Of a stretch of 64,000 nt of DNA, positions 1-8,652 are shown piece after piece. The notes below the pieces were generated by a model. That model made no database searches. It saw only the letters and a list, made by a program, of their open reading frames with translations, and was not told the DNA's origin. The position numbers and the translations under genes are program-made. Source of the stretch: Larsenimonas rhizosphaerae (GTDB lineage Bacteria > Pseudomonadota > Gammaproteobacteria > Pseudomonadales > Halomonadaceae); NCBI RefSeq assembly GCF_023700005.1, contig NZ_JAMLJK010000002.1:248001-312000 (forward strand). The letters are read 5' to 3'. Numbering within the stretch: position 1 is the stretch's first letter; every line of letters starts with the position of its first letter.

Positions 1-359
1 ATGATGAGGCAGTCGCAGGCGACCCGCCCGCCGTGGTCTGGCAGGACCCGGAGCGGGTACGCGCTCAGTATCTTGAATCAATCGATTACACCCTTCAGGT
101 CATTGGCAGTTTTGTGACGGCGTATCAGCAGACCGATCCTGTCGTGATCGTTCTGGGAGACCATCAGCCGGCGTCGATCATTACCGGCGACAGGGCGACC
201 CGGCAGGTGCCCATGCATATCCTGGCCCCGCGAGGCAATGCGCTGCTGGATGAGGCGACCGAATGGGGCTGGACGTCAGGCATGATTCCGGCCGCAGGGC
301 AGCGGCCGGTGGGCATGGATCAGTTCCGGCACATGCTGGTGACGGGGCGCGAGCGGTAA
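1..359 (+). CDS. sulfatase/alkaline-phosphatase superfamily protein, C-terminal fragment
   Basis: The frame is open from the first bases of the window and stops at 357-359, so this is the last ~118 residues of a longer protein. The fragment contains LGDHQPA, then a VPMHILAP segment and a short C-terminal helix. From memory this pattern occurs at the C-terminus of membrane-anchored sulfatase-like (alkaline phosphatase superfamily) proteins, where the GDH residues belong to the metal site. The N-terminal part lies outside the window, so membrane segments and substrate cannot be judged. It converges on djlA with a 9-bp gap. Confidence 0.5.
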   Translation, partial: DEAVAGDPPAVVWQDPERVRAQYLESIDYTLQVIGSFVTAYQQTDPVVIVLGDHQPASIITGDRATRQVPMHILAPRGNALLDEATEWGWTSGMIPAAGQRPVGMDQFRHMLVTGRER

Positions 360-368
360 GGCGCGGCC

Positions 369-1133
369 TCAATCGTTGCCGCGGGCCGTCCGGATGCGCT
401 CGTAGGCATTGCCGATTTCGCTGGTACGGGCCTGGGCGACTTCACGCATGCTGTCCGGCAGCCCCTTGCCGGCCAGCTTGTCCGGGTGGTTCTGGCTCAT
501 CAACCGGCGATAGGCCTTCTTGACCTCGGCGTCACTGGCATCCTCTTCCACACCCAGCACACGGTAAGCATCCCTGAGCGCTTCCGCCGATGCTTCGGGG
601 GACTGCTCCCTGGCGCCATGCAGCATGGCTTCGATCTGCTGGACTTCCGCATCGCTGCAGCCTACTCCCCGTGCGACCCGCAGAATCATTTCCTGCTCGT
701 TGGGATGCAGGACACCGTCAGCCGCAATGGCCGACAGCTGCACCTGCAGAAAGACCTGCCGCAGTACCGGCTGGCTTTGTGTCAGTCGCTTGATATCTGC
801 CAGGTCCGCGTCGAGATCAAAGGTATCGGCGCGGCCCCGCTCGAAGGACGCTTTGGCCTGGGCGCGCTGCTCGCCCTGAAGGCGAAACTGGTCAAAGAGC
901 TTTTCGACGGCGCTCAGTTCACCATCGGTGACCTCGCCATCGGCCTGGCAAAGACATCCCATGACCGCAAAGGTGGAATCAAGGTAACGGCCCTGTATCT
1001 GCTGGCGGGCCTTGATCAGGCGCTGTCGCACGTAGCGTCCGATGGCACCGCCGATCAGGCCGCCAATCAACAGGCCCCAGAAGCCGCCGAAGGCGTAGCC
1101 GATAAGGCCAAAAATGATAACCAGTAAGAGCAT
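369..1133 (-). CDS. djlA: DjlA-type membrane-anchored J-domain co-chaperone
   Basis: A 254-residue protein with the three-part layout of DjlA. It has an N-terminal glycine-rich membrane segment (residues 1-30), a central TerB-like helical domain (about 50-165), and a C-terminal J domain (about 187-254) with the HPD signature needed to stimulate the DnaK ATPase. The family is anchored in the inner membrane with the J domain in the cytoplasm. Its chaperone partner DnaK is encoded at the far right of the window, so they are not in one operon. Length is normal for the family. Confidence 0.9.
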   Translation of the reverse strand: MLLLVIIFGLIGYAFGGFWGLLIGGLIGGAIGRYVRQRLIKARQQIQGRYLDSTFAVMGCLCQADGEVTDGELSAVEKLFDQFRLQGEQRAQAKASFERGRADTFDLDADLADIKRLTQSQPVLRQVFLQVQLSAIAADGVLHPNEQEMILRVARGVGCSDAEVQQIEAMLHGAREQSPEASAEALRDAYRVLGVEEDASDAEVKKAYRRLMSQNHPDKLAGKGLPDSMREVAQARTSEIGNAYERIRTARGND

Positions 1134-1277
1134 GGCAATTCCAATAGTCGATGAGACGAAAAATGAGTCAGGCTTGTTTTGTTCAACTATACCCTGGGAG
1201 ACAACCTTACGGGCAGGGTCGTCTAGACTGAATGGTCATTACAGCCATCATGCAGGTGGAAGAAGGAGGGTGTGATC

Positions 1278-1550
1278 ATGGCCGGAGGATGGGCAAGGGA
1301 TGGTGCCGTACAGGACCAGATCGACAGCACGGTCGAAGATGGCGTGCAGGAGGCAAGGCAGCGCCTTGAGCAGCAGCGTGGGCCGAGCCTGGAGTATTGC
1401 GAGGAGTGCGAGGAGCCCATCGCGCAGGCGCGCCGCGAAGCAGTGCCCGGCGTGCGGCTGTGTATCGACTGCCAGACAGCGGCTGATAAACGCCCTCGGA
1501 ACCGGGCAGGATTCAATCGGCGTGGCAGCAAGGATAGCCAGCTGCGCTAG
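1278..1550 (+). CDS. DksA/TraR-type C4 zinc-finger protein
   Basis: A 90-residue protein ending in a DksA/TraR-type zinc finger: a Cys-x2-Cys pair (CEEC) and, 17 residues later, a second pair (CIDC). It lacks the long coiled coil of full DksA, like the short YbiI/TraR relatives that bind the secondary channel of RNA polymerase or have unknown roles. The ATG at 1278 is preferred because AAGGAGGG lies 7 bp upstream; the in-frame GTG at 1272 is too close to that site. The prophage carries a related small protein at 19192-19407. Confidence 0.75.
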   Translation: MAGGWARDGAVQDQIDSTVEDGVQEARQRLEQQRGPSLEYCEECEEPIAQARREAVPGVRLCIDCQTAADKRPRNRAGFNRRGSKDSQLR

Positions 1551-1675
1551 GGCTATCCGGCAGGGATGGTGACGTGCAGACAGCCGATGACGTTATATGA
1601 GCAGGGCTGCATTTGATAAGTCTGCTAACTACTACCATGCTGGGGATAGTGACTTTTCGAACGCAAGGAGGCCTC

Positions 1676-2779
1676 GTGGCTCACGATATACTGTTTACTC
1701 CGGTTCAGGTGGGTGACCTGACCCTGTCCAACCGGGTGCTGATGGCGCCCCTGACGCGTGCACGTACGCCGGATACCATTCCGGGCCCGCTGCAGGAAAC
1801 CTATTATGGTCAGCGCGCTGGCGCGGGGTTGATCATCAGTGAAGCGACCAACATTTCGCCGACTGCTGTCGGGTACGTGTACACCCCGGGCATCTGGACC
1901 GATGCTCAGGAAGCAGGCTGGAAAGGCGTGGTGGAAGCAGTACATGCCAAGGGTGGCCAGATTGCCATGCAGCTGTGGCACGTGGGGCGCGTTTCACATA
2001 CCAGTGTGCAGCCGAATAATCAGGCACCTCTGGCGCCCAGTGCCCTGCGTGGCGAGGGGGCTCAGGCCTTCATCGAATTCGAGGATGGTTCTTCCGGCCG
2101 AGAGCCCGCCAGTACCCCCAGGGCGATCGAGACGGATGAAATTCCCGCGTTGATCGATGAGTACCGCCAGGCGGCCGTACGGGCCAAACGGGCCGGGTTT
2201 GATATGGTCGAAGTACATGCTGCCAATGCTTACCTGCTGCAGCAGTTCATGGCCACCGGTTCGAATCAGCGTACTGACCAGTACGGCGGTTCCATCGAAA
2301 ACCGGGCGCGTCTGCCTCTCGAGGTTGTGGACGCGGTCAGTGAGGTCTTCGGACCGGGACGCGTTGGCATTCGTCTGTCGCCGTTCATCGAGATATTCGG
2401 CCTGACCGACGAGCAGCCTGAAGAAATGGCGTTTTACATGGCGGAAGAGGTCAATCGTCGTGGCATTGCCTATCTGCACATCAACGAGCCTGACTGGGCG
2501 GGTGATGATATCCATCTGACCGATGAATTCCGTCAGGCCATGCGGGATCGTTTCAGTCGTGGTGCATTGTTCTTCTGCGGTCACTACACGGCCGAGCGGG
2601 CAGACGATACGATTACGCGCGGCATCGCCGATGCTGCTGTCTTTGGTCGGCCGTTCATCGCCAATCCGGATCTGCCGGAGCGCTTCCGTCGCGAGGCGTC
2701 GCTGACCGAGCCGGATCCGGAGACCTTCTACGGCGGTGCCGAGAAGGGCTATACCGATTATCCATTCCTGATCGAGTAA
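1676..2779 (+). CDS. nemA: old yellow enzyme family FMN-dependent ene reductase (NemA-like)
   Basis: A 367-residue TIM-barrel flavoprotein of the old yellow enzyme family. It uses NAD(P)H to reduce activated double bonds such as N-ethylmaleimide and nitro compounds in the cytoplasm. Visible family features are the N-terminal NRVLMAPLTRAR segment, the QLWHVGR strand, and the HAANAYLLQQF motif containing the His-x2-Asn pair that binds the substrate carbonyl. The start is the GTG at 1676, with AAGGAGG just upstream; a longer frame from 1613 would add residues foreign to the family. It stands alone with a hairpin behind it. Confidence 0.88.
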   Translation: MAHDILFTPVQVGDLTLSNRVLMAPLTRARTPDTIPGPLQETYYGQRAGAGLIISEATNISPTAVGYVYTPGIWTDAQEAGWKGVVEAVHAKGGQIAMQLWHVGRVSHTSVQPNNQAPLAPSALRGEGAQAFIEFEDGSSGREPASTPRAIETDEIPALIDEYRQAAVRAKRAGFDMVEVHAANAYLLQQFMATGSNQRTDQYGGSIENRARLPLEVVDAVSEVFGPGRVGIRLSPFIEIFGLTDEQPEEMAFYMAEEVNRRGIAYLHINEPDWAGDDIHLTDEFRQAMRDRFSRGALFFCGHYTAERADDTITRGIADAAVFGRPFIANPDLPERFRREASLTEPDPETFYGGAEKGYTDYPFLIE

Positions 2780-2797
2780 GCGCCTCGCATGAAAAGA

Positions 2798-2820
2798 GCA
2801 CCCGGGCCTGTCCCGGGTGC
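2798..2820. terminator. strong hairpin after nemA
   Basis: A 9-bp perfect stem (GCACCCGGG / CCCGGGTGC) with a 5-nt loop, 18 bp after the nemA stop. The sequence after it is not T-rich on the plus strand, but TCTTTT follows on the minus strand. It may therefore stop read-through from fdhA rather than nemA. Confidence 0.5.
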
Positions 2821-2890
2821 CTTGCTCCGGGCGTTACCTGCTGGAAATATTGCTCAAGTGTGCGGTTGCCCTGCGTTTTCCGCCACAATG

Positions 2891-2918
2891 AAAAAAGGCG
2901 ACACACTGTGTCGCCTTT
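2891..2918 (-). terminator. bidirectional-type terminator after fdhA
   Basis: GGCGACACA and TGTGTCGCC form a nearly loopless dyad, with A6 on the left and TTT on the right. Read on the minus strand, the stem is followed by T6, a good intrinsic terminator for fdhA about 30 bp after its stop. Confidence 0.7.
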
Positions 2919-2946
2919 CATTATGCATCGGTACTGCAGCTCAGGT

Positions 2947-4140
2947 TCAGGCAAGCTGGCCGTGCGGGTCGATGACAAACTTCTGTGCCGCGCCGCCGTC
3001 AAAGGCAGCATAGCCCTTGGGTGCATCATCCAGCGAGATGGTCTGTACGTTGACCGCCTTGCCGATGGGAGCACGGTCACGCAGGATGGCCTGCATCAGC
3101 TGACGCTGATAGCGCATGGCTGGCGTCTGGCCCGTGTGGAACGACATGGCCTTGGCCCAGCCGAGACCAAACTTCATCGAGATGTTGCCGTGTCTGGCTT
3201 CTTCCGTGGAAGCGCCCGGATCTTCGGTGACATAAAGGCCCGGGATACCGACCTGGCCACCCGGCTGCGTGATTTCCATGGTGGCATTAAGCACTGTTGC
3301 CGGCTGTTCATGGCTGTGGTTATGCCCATGACAGTTGGCTTCAAAGCCTACGGCATCGACAGCACAGTCGACTTCCGGTACGCCGAGGATGCCTTCGATC
3401 AGCTCGGACATGCTGGCGTCCTGCTTGAGATCGAGGCCTTCACAACCGAAGCTGCGTGCCTGATCAAGGCGTTTTTCGTTCATGTCGCCCACGATGACGC
3501 AGGAGGCGCCCAGCAGTTGTGCGGACATGGCCGCTGCCAGACCGACCGGGCCTGCGCCGGCGATATAAACCGTTGAACCAGGACGAACGCCGGCCATGTA
3601 GCAGCCGTGGAAGCCTGTCGGGAAAATATCCGACAGCATGGTCAGGTCAAGGATCTTCTCCATGGCCTGTTCCTTGTCCGGGAACACCAGCAGCTGGAAG
3701 TCGGCATAGGGCACCATGACGTATTCGGCCTGACCACCCACCCAGCCCCCCATGTCGACGTAGCCGTAGGCACCGCCGGCACGATCGCCATTAACATTCA
3801 GACAGATATGCGTATCGCCACGCTTGCAGGTACGGCAGCGGCCGCAGGCCACGTTGAACGGTACGGAAACGATGTCGCCCTTTTTGACAAATTCGACGTC
3901 ACGCCCGCATTCGATAACCTCGCCGGTAATCTCGTGCCCAAGTACCAGCCCTTCAGGGGCGGTAGTACGGCCGCGAACCATGTGCTGATCGCTGCCACAG
4001 ATGTTTGTTGTCAATACCTTCAAGATGACGCCGTGATGGCATTGCCGATTGCCAAGGGCCAGTTCGGGAAAGGGAATGGACTCAACATTGACCTTGCCCG
4101 CGCCGCGGTAAACCACTCCGCGATTGGCATGTGAAGACAT
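2947..4140 (-). CDS. fdhA: glutathione-independent, zinc-dependent formaldehyde dehydrogenase
   Basis: A 397-residue medium-chain zinc dehydrogenase resembling Pseudomonas putida FdhA, which oxidises formaldehyde to formate with tightly bound NAD and without glutathione. Visible features are the catalytic zinc ligand region NICGSDQH, the structural zinc cluster of four cysteines in CGRCRTCKRGDTHIC, the GHEITGEV strand, and the Rossmann motif GAGPVG. The family-specific insertion GHNHSHE precedes the C-terminal part. The start at 4140 has AAGGAG 9 bp upstream; a longer frame to 4203 lacks such a site. It is a single-gene unit. Confidence 0.9.
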   Translation of the reverse strand: MSSHANRGVVYRGAGKVNVESIPFPELALGNRQCHHGVILKVLTTNICGSDQHMVRGRTTAPEGLVLGHEITGEVIECGRDVEFVKKGDIVSVPFNVACGRCRTCKRGDTHICLNVNGDRAGGAYGYVDMGGWVGGQAEYVMVPYADFQLLVFPDKEQAMEKILDLTMLSDIFPTGFHGCYMAGVRPGSTVYIAGAGPVGLAAAMSAQLLGASCVIVGDMNEKRLDQARSFGCEGLDLKQDASMSELIEGILGVPEVDCAVDAVGFEANCHGHNHSHEQPATVLNATMEITQPGGQVGIPGLYVTEDPGASTEEARHGNISMKFGLGWAKAMSFHTGQTPAMRYQRQLMQAILRDRAPIGKAVNVQTISLDDAPKGYAAFDGGAAQKFVIDPHGQLA

Positions 4141-4436
4141 GGCGTGCACTCCTTGTTCTGTGTGATAAGTCCCGGCCGAGATACGGCGAGGCTGAGTCAG
4201 CATAGGGGGGTATGGAGGAGTGGCGTGTCCTTCAACGGCATTTAATGTAGTAAAAGCGACCTCGTGAGACTAAAGATTTGGCGAATATGCCGTTTTAATC
4301 CTGTTCTGCGTTACAGCCTGCATTGAAATGTGACGCATCCGTGCCAGGGGGTGGCCTGGTTATGCTACTTGCCGCTATGCTGTAGGGCCGACCGGTCGCC
4401 TTGCGGCCCGTTAATCCAATCAGCAGGAGAGAGTTC

Positions 4437-4889
4437 ATGCAAATCAGGACGTTGCTGGCCGGTGTCGCAATGACTGCCGCGCTCGCCGGGTGTGCTACTT
4501 CAGGCTCCCAGGCACCTGACAGCCAGAAACCGGCCGCTCAGACTGCCGAATACAAGGGTACGCTGCCGTGCCGCAACTGCGATGGCATCGACCTGACCGT
4601 TGACCTGACCGGTACCGATCAGGCGCAGCCGGCAGATCGCACCTTTACGCTTGAAGCCGAGTACGTCAATCATCCCCAGAACCCGCCTGCAGAACATTAC
4701 GAAGGCAACTGGGATGTCATGACCGGTACGCCGGCGGACGACAAGGCAACAGTGTATGAACTGACACCCAATGGTGAAGGTCAGGTCTATTACTTCCAGC
4801 GCATCGACCCGCAGACGCTTGAACTGATCGACCCGCAGCTTCGCCGGTTTGAAAATGGCCAGGCGTTGCAGCTTAAAAAACAGCCATAA
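4437..4889 (+). CDS. NlpE-like outer-membrane lipoprotein
   Basis: A 150-residue lipoprotein. The signal peptide ends in a lipobox (ALAGC, Cys19), followed by a Ser/Gln/Ala-rich linker. Then comes a domain starting YKGTLPCRNCDGID, which is the NlpE N-terminal signature including its Cys-x2-Cys pair. In E. coli, NlpE senses surface contact and copper stress and signals to CpxA; the second NlpE domain is missing here, as in many short relatives. The ATG at 4437 follows AGGAGAGAG. A Cpx role is an inference from family only. Confidence 0.72.
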   Translation: MQIRTLLAGVAMTAALAGCATSGSQAPDSQKPAAQTAEYKGTLPCRNCDGIDLTVDLTGTDQAQPADRTFTLEAEYVNHPQNPPAEHYEGNWDVMTGTPADDKATVYELTPNGEGQVYYFQRIDPQTLELIDPQLRRFENGQALQLKKQP

Positions 4890-4908
4890 GCCGGGCTCGT
4901 TGAACAGG

Positions 4909-4931
4909 AGGCGCCCATGGGCGCCTTTTTT
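4909..4931 (+). terminator. intrinsic terminator after the NlpE-like gene
   Basis: GGCGCC ... GGCGCC stem followed by T6, 20 bp after the lipoprotein stop and upstream of radA. Confidence 0.75.
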
Positions 4932-4978
4932 ATGTGCCGGGTTTGACCCGGACAGGTAGACACGACAAGAGAGCAGCA

Positions 4979-6364
4979 ATGGCCAAAGCCAAAAGTGCCT
5001 TTGTCTGCACCGAGTGCGGCGCAGACTACTCCAAATGGCAGGGGCAGTGCTCGAACTGCCGGGAGTGGAATACCCTGACCGAGGTGCGCCTTTCCTCGCC
5101 GGCCCGACCGGGCAGTGGTGGCAGTGCAGGTGGAAGTACTGCGCGCCAGGGTTATGCCGGACTGGTAACCCCCAGTGTCACGGACCTGGGCGAGGTGGAC
5201 CTGACGGAAGTGCCCCGGTTCAGCTCGACGTTCGGCGAGTTTGATCGGGTTCTTGGCGGCGGACTGGTGCCGGGGTCGGCGGTACTGCTGGGCGGTAGCC
5301 CCGGTGCCGGCAAGTCAACCCTGTTGCTGCAGGTGGCCTGTGCACTGGCGCAACAGAAAAAGGTGCTGTACGTCACCGGCGAGGAGTCCCTTTCCCAGGT
5401 GGCCATGCGTGCCAACCGTCTCAGACTGCCTACCCAGGGGCTCAGGATGCTGGGTGAAACCAGTGTCGAAACCGTGCTGGCTACAGCGCAGAAGGAGCAG
5501 CCGGCAGTACTGATCATCGATTCCATCCAGACCATGCACCTGGAGGATATTGCATCGGCGCCGGGTGGTGTGGCTCAGGTACGGGAATCTGCTGCGGCCC
5601 TGACCCGTTTTGCCAAGCAGAGCAATACCGTCCTGTTGCTGGTGGGGCATGTTACCAAGGACGGCACTCTGGCCGGCCCAAAGGTGCTGGAACACATGAT
5701 TGATGCGTCACTGTTGCTGGAGGGGGACACCGATTCGCGCTTTCGGACCTTGCGAGGCCAGAAGAACCGGTTTGGCGCCGTCAACGAGCTGGGCGTATTT
5801 GCGATGCTTGAGCACGGCCTGAAGGAAGTGACCAATCCCAGTGCGATCTTTCTGTCACGTCAGGAGGAGCAGGCGCCCGGTAGCGTCGTCATGGTGGTAT
5901 GGGAAGGTACCCGACCACTGCTGGTCGAGGTACAGGCCCTGCTGGACGAATCTTCGCTGGGCAACCCGCGACGTGTGGCCGTGGGGATGGATGGCCAGCG
6001 TCTGGCCATGCTGCTGGCGGTGCTGCACAGGCATGGCGGGTTGTTTACCGGTGATCAGGATGTCTTCGTCAATGTGGTCGGCGGGGTCAAGGTGCTTGAA
6101 ACCAGCGCAGACCTTGCCGTACTGCTGGCCATTGTCTCGAGCCTTCGCAACACGCCGCTGCCACGGGAGCTGGTGGTATTTGGTGAGGTTGGGCTCTCTG
6201 GAGAGATTCGTCCGGTACCCAGTGGTCAGGAACGGTTGATTGAAGCTGCCAAGCATGGCTTCACACGAGCCATTGCGCCGCGGGCGAATATACCCAGAAA
6301 GTCCCCCGAGGGCATGGAGGTGGTGGCTGTCGAGAAACTGATGCAGGCCCTTGATGCACTCTAG
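4979..6364 (+). CDS. radA: DNA repair protein RadA (branch-migration ATPase)
   Basis: A 461-residue protein with all RadA parts. It has an N-terminal C4 zinc finger (Cys10, 13, 24, 27), a RecA-like ATPase core with Walker A GGSPGAGKST, the diagnostic KNRFG motif, and a C-terminal Lon-like domain. RadA helps process recombination intermediates together with RecA. The start at 4979 begins MAKAKSAFVCTEC, directly before the zinc finger as in the family. It follows a terminator and so is probably transcribed from its own promoter. Confidence 0.95.
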   Translation: MAKAKSAFVCTECGADYSKWQGQCSNCREWNTLTEVRLSSPARPGSGGSAGGSTARQGYAGLVTPSVTDLGEVDLTEVPRFSSTFGEFDRVLGGGLVPGSAVLLGGSPGAGKSTLLLQVACALAQQKKVLYVTGEESLSQVAMRANRLRLPTQGLRMLGETSVETVLATAQKEQPAVLIIDSIQTMHLEDIASAPGGVAQVRESAAALTRFAKQSNTVLLLVGHVTKDGTLAGPKVLEHMIDASLLLEGDTDSRFRTLRGQKNRFGAVNELGVFAMLEHGLKEVTNPSAIFLSRQEEQAPGSVVMVVWEGTRPLLVEVQALLDESSLGNPRRVAVGMDGQRLAMLLAVLHRHGGLFTGDQDVFVNVVGGVKVLETSADLAVLLAIVSSLRNTPLPRELVVFGEVGLSGEIRPVPSGQERLIEAAKHGFTRAIAPRANIPRKSPEGMEVVAVEKLMQALDAL

Positions 6365-6500
6365 GGTCACTAATCGACCGCCCTGCGCTAGACTCGAAGT
6401 ACGATCACCGGCCACGGCCCATGATCATCGTTTATGACGTCAGAATATATTGTAAAAGGGCCTGCCCGGCTCTGAACCATTGCTTATACAGGGATGTGCC

Positions 6501-7541
6501 ATGACTTCCATTCGTTTGACCCAGTACAGCCGTCATGCCGGCAGCGACTGCAAGGTTGCCTCGGATGTACTCGACTCCATTCTGGCCAACGCGGGGCCGG
6601 GTGCCATCAATAACCGACTGGTTGTTGGCAATCAGGACCACGAAGACGCCGCTGTCTATGACCTTGGTAATGGTCAGGGGCTGATATCCACCACGGATTT
6701 TTTCATGCCCATGGTGGATGATCCCTTCGATTTCGGGCGGGTAGCTGCCACCAACGCCATGAGTGACGTGTTCGCCATGGGTGGCAAGCCGTTCATGGCA
6801 CTCGGTATTCTGGGTTGGCCGGTCGATGTATTACCGGCTCGTGCTGCGGGCGATGTGGTTGCCGGTGCACAGGCAGTATGTCGTGAGCTGGGCGTGGCAC
6901 TGGCGGGTGGGCACTCGATTGATACCAGCGAGCCCATGTTCGGGCTGGCAGTCAGCGGGATGGTGCCGCTTGAGCACATGAAGCGCAATATCGGTGCGCG
7001 TCCTGGTGACAAGCTCTATCTGACCAAGCCGATCGGCGTGGGGCTTTTGAACGAGGCCGGTCGCAAGGGCAAGCTGGATCCGGAGCATCATGGCTTTGCT
7101 ACCGAGACCATGCTACGCCCCAACGTCATTGGTGCGGCACTTTCCCGGATCAAGGGTGTGAATGCCATGACGGATGTGTCCGGGTTCGGGCTGGCCGGCC
7201 ATCTGTATGAAATGTGTCATGGCAGTGGTGTGCATGCCCGTATCGAGTTCAGTCGTATCGGCCGGCTCAGGGTGGCAGAAGGATACCGTCGGCAGGGGCT
7301 TGTTCCGGAGTCCACGGCACGCAATTTCAAGGCGCTGGGGTCGGCCCTTCACCCCATGGATGATGCCCACTGGCAGTGGCTGTGTGATCCGCAGACGTCA
7401 GGCGGCCTGCTCATCGCGGTAGACCCGGCCTGGGATGATGATGTTGAACGTGCGGGACGTGAATTCGGATTGACCCTGACGCCATTTGGCGAATGCACCG
7501 CGGCCCGTGACAACGAGCCGGTATTGCGGGTGATGGGATAA
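6501..7541 (+). CDS. selD: selenide, water dikinase SelD with the catalytic cysteine replaced by serine
   Basis: A 346-residue PurM-like kinase that aligns with SelD over its whole length; SelD makes selenophosphate from selenide and ATP. The N-terminal loop that reads GAGCGCK in E. coli (essential Cys17, Lys20) reads HAGSDCK here. The essential Cys (or Sec) is therefore Ser15, while the second Cys (Cys17) and the Lys (Lys18) remain. The DNA at this point is unambiguous (GGC AGC GAC TGC AAG). The rest, including the Asp-rich ATP/Mg sites, looks intact. No selA, selB, mnmH or selC is seen in the window. Activity is uncertain; it could be a diverged SelD-like kinase. Confidence 0.85.
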   Translation: MTSIRLTQYSRHAGSDCKVASDVLDSILANAGPGAINNRLVVGNQDHEDAAVYDLGNGQGLISTTDFFMPMVDDPFDFGRVAATNAMSDVFAMGGKPFMALGILGWPVDVLPARAAGDVVAGAQAVCRELGVALAGGHSIDTSEPMFGLAVSGMVPLEHMKRNIGARPGDKLYLTKPIGVGLLNEAGRKGKLDPEHHGFATETMLRPNVIGAALSRIKGVNAMTDVSGFGLAGHLYEMCHGSGVHARIEFSRIGRLRVAEGYRRQGLVPESTARNFKALGSALHPMDDAHWQWLCDPQTSGGLLIAVDPAWDDDVERAGREFGLTLTPFGECTAARDNEPVLRVMG

Positions 7542-7599
7542 CGGAACCGGAAGGGGCTCTGCCATGCATGCACCTGTAGGCATGGCAGGGGCCGGATGG

Positions 7600-8280
7600 T
7601 CAGTCGACCGATTCGGTCCAGGCCACCATGATCCTGTCCAGAAGCGGGGCAAGGTGATCAAAGAGGCGAGGCTGCTCCAGTGCGGTAGCCTCGTCCTGAC
7701 TGGACAAGCCTTCCGGCAAGGTAAGGGCGGCATAGTGTGCCTGTGCCCAGGCTTGAGTGGCCTCGATATGGCCTTGCAGGGCAATGACCCGATTATCGTC
7801 CCAGCTGAAGCCCTGAACAGGGCAGGCGGCGCTGTGGCCTATGGGCGCGCAGTCATCCGGCAGTCCGAAAATTCGTGTATGCCATTGAAACAGGCAAAAG
7901 GCTGGAGGCAGGGCCAGCTCGGCCTCGTCGCTGCGCGTAATATCATGCCAGCCGATTTCCGCTCGGGGGGCCCGTGATACCACGGCTCCCATCGCATCAG
8001 CGATCAGTTCCGCTCCCAGCCCAACACCCATCAGTGGTTTGCTGCTTTTAAGCAGGCGATCGATCAGCTTGCGCTCTCGCTTGAGCCAGGGATGGCTTTC
8101 ATCATCATGCGGACCCATGGGGCCGCCCAGAACAATCAACCCGTCAACATCTTCCGGGCGCGGGGGAACTTCGCCGCGATGCAGGGCGCAAATGTTGTAG
8201 CTATGGCCCATGCCGGTCAGCCAGTCGGCCAGACGGGCGGGCGTGCCATAATCACTGTGCTGTAAAAAGTAGATATGCAT
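7600..8280 (-). CDS. class I glutamine amidotransferase-like protein lacking the nucleophile
   Basis: A 226-residue protein with the GMP-synthase-type amidotransferase fold: VLGGPMGPHD near residue 50, a nucleophile-elbow region, and the FQWH motif. Relatives have G-x-CLGAQ at the elbow; here it reads GVGLGAE, so the cysteine that attacks glutamine is glycine. The usual second histidine/glutamate region reads GHIEAT. It is probably not a working glutaminase and may bind a ligand or regulate. Start at the ATG at 8280; a GTG at 8307 in frame is an alternative, and neither has a clear ribosome site. Confidence 0.7.
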   Translation of the reverse strand: MHIYFLQHSDYGTPARLADWLTGMGHSYNICALHRGEVPPRPEDVDGLIVLGGPMGPHDDESHPWLKRERKLIDRLLKSSKPLMGVGLGAELIADAMGAVVSRAPRAEIGWHDITRSDEAELALPPAFCLFQWHTRIFGLPDDCAPIGHSAACPVQGFSWDDNRVIALQGHIEATQAWAQAHYAALTLPEGLSSQDEATALEQPRLFDHLAPLLDRIMVAWTESVD

Positions 8281-8332
8281 ATGATAGGCCCATGATGAAT
8301 AACCCACTGGCAGACAGCCAGCAGGAGGTCAT

Positions 8333-8626
8333 GTGAAAGATGAGGTAAAAGAACAGGTTACTACGATAATGGCTCAAATCCCGCCTGGTCGGGTGACTAC
8401 CTACGGTACCATCGCCGGCATGACGGACGGGGCGACGCCCCGCTACGTTGCCTGGGTGCTTCGAAGCCTGCCGTCGGATCACGTACTGCCCTGGTTCCGT
8501 ATCGTGCGTGCCGGGGGCGTGCTGGCTGACCACAGTGGTGCTGCCGTTCAGCATGAACGGCTTCGGGCCGAGGGGGTGGTGTTTGATGAGCGTGGCCGGA
8601 TTCCAACGCACTTTTTCTGGCCCTGA
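8333..8626 (+). CDS. alkyltransferase-like protein (ATL, YbaZ type)
   Basis: A 97-residue protein of the alkyltransferase-like family. It carries the MGMT DNA-binding fold (PPGRVTTYG, PRYVAWVLR), but the active-site PCHR motif of true O6-alkylguanine transferases reads PWFR. Such proteins bind O6-alkylguanine in DNA, flip it out and hand the lesion to nucleotide excision repair instead of removing the alkyl group. It diverges from the amidotransferase-like gene with a gap of about 50 bp. The start follows an AGGAGG at 8322-8327. Confidence 0.85.
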   Translation: MKDEVKEQVTTIMAQIPPGRVTTYGTIAGMTDGATPRYVAWVLRSLPSDHVLPWFRIVRAGGVLADHSGAAVQHERLRAEGVVFDERGRIPTHFFWP

Positions 8627-8652
8627 TTCTGAACAGCACTGGCCGGCTGCGT

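Noticed and set aside
2860..3576. A 238-codon plus-strand frame opposite fdhA
   Set aside because: Shadow of the high-GC fdhA gene, starting inside its terminator region.
7559..7588. Hairpin CTGCCATGC / GCATGGCAG behind selD
   Set aside because: A 9-bp stem but a 12-nt loop and no T tract on either strand; not called as a terminator.
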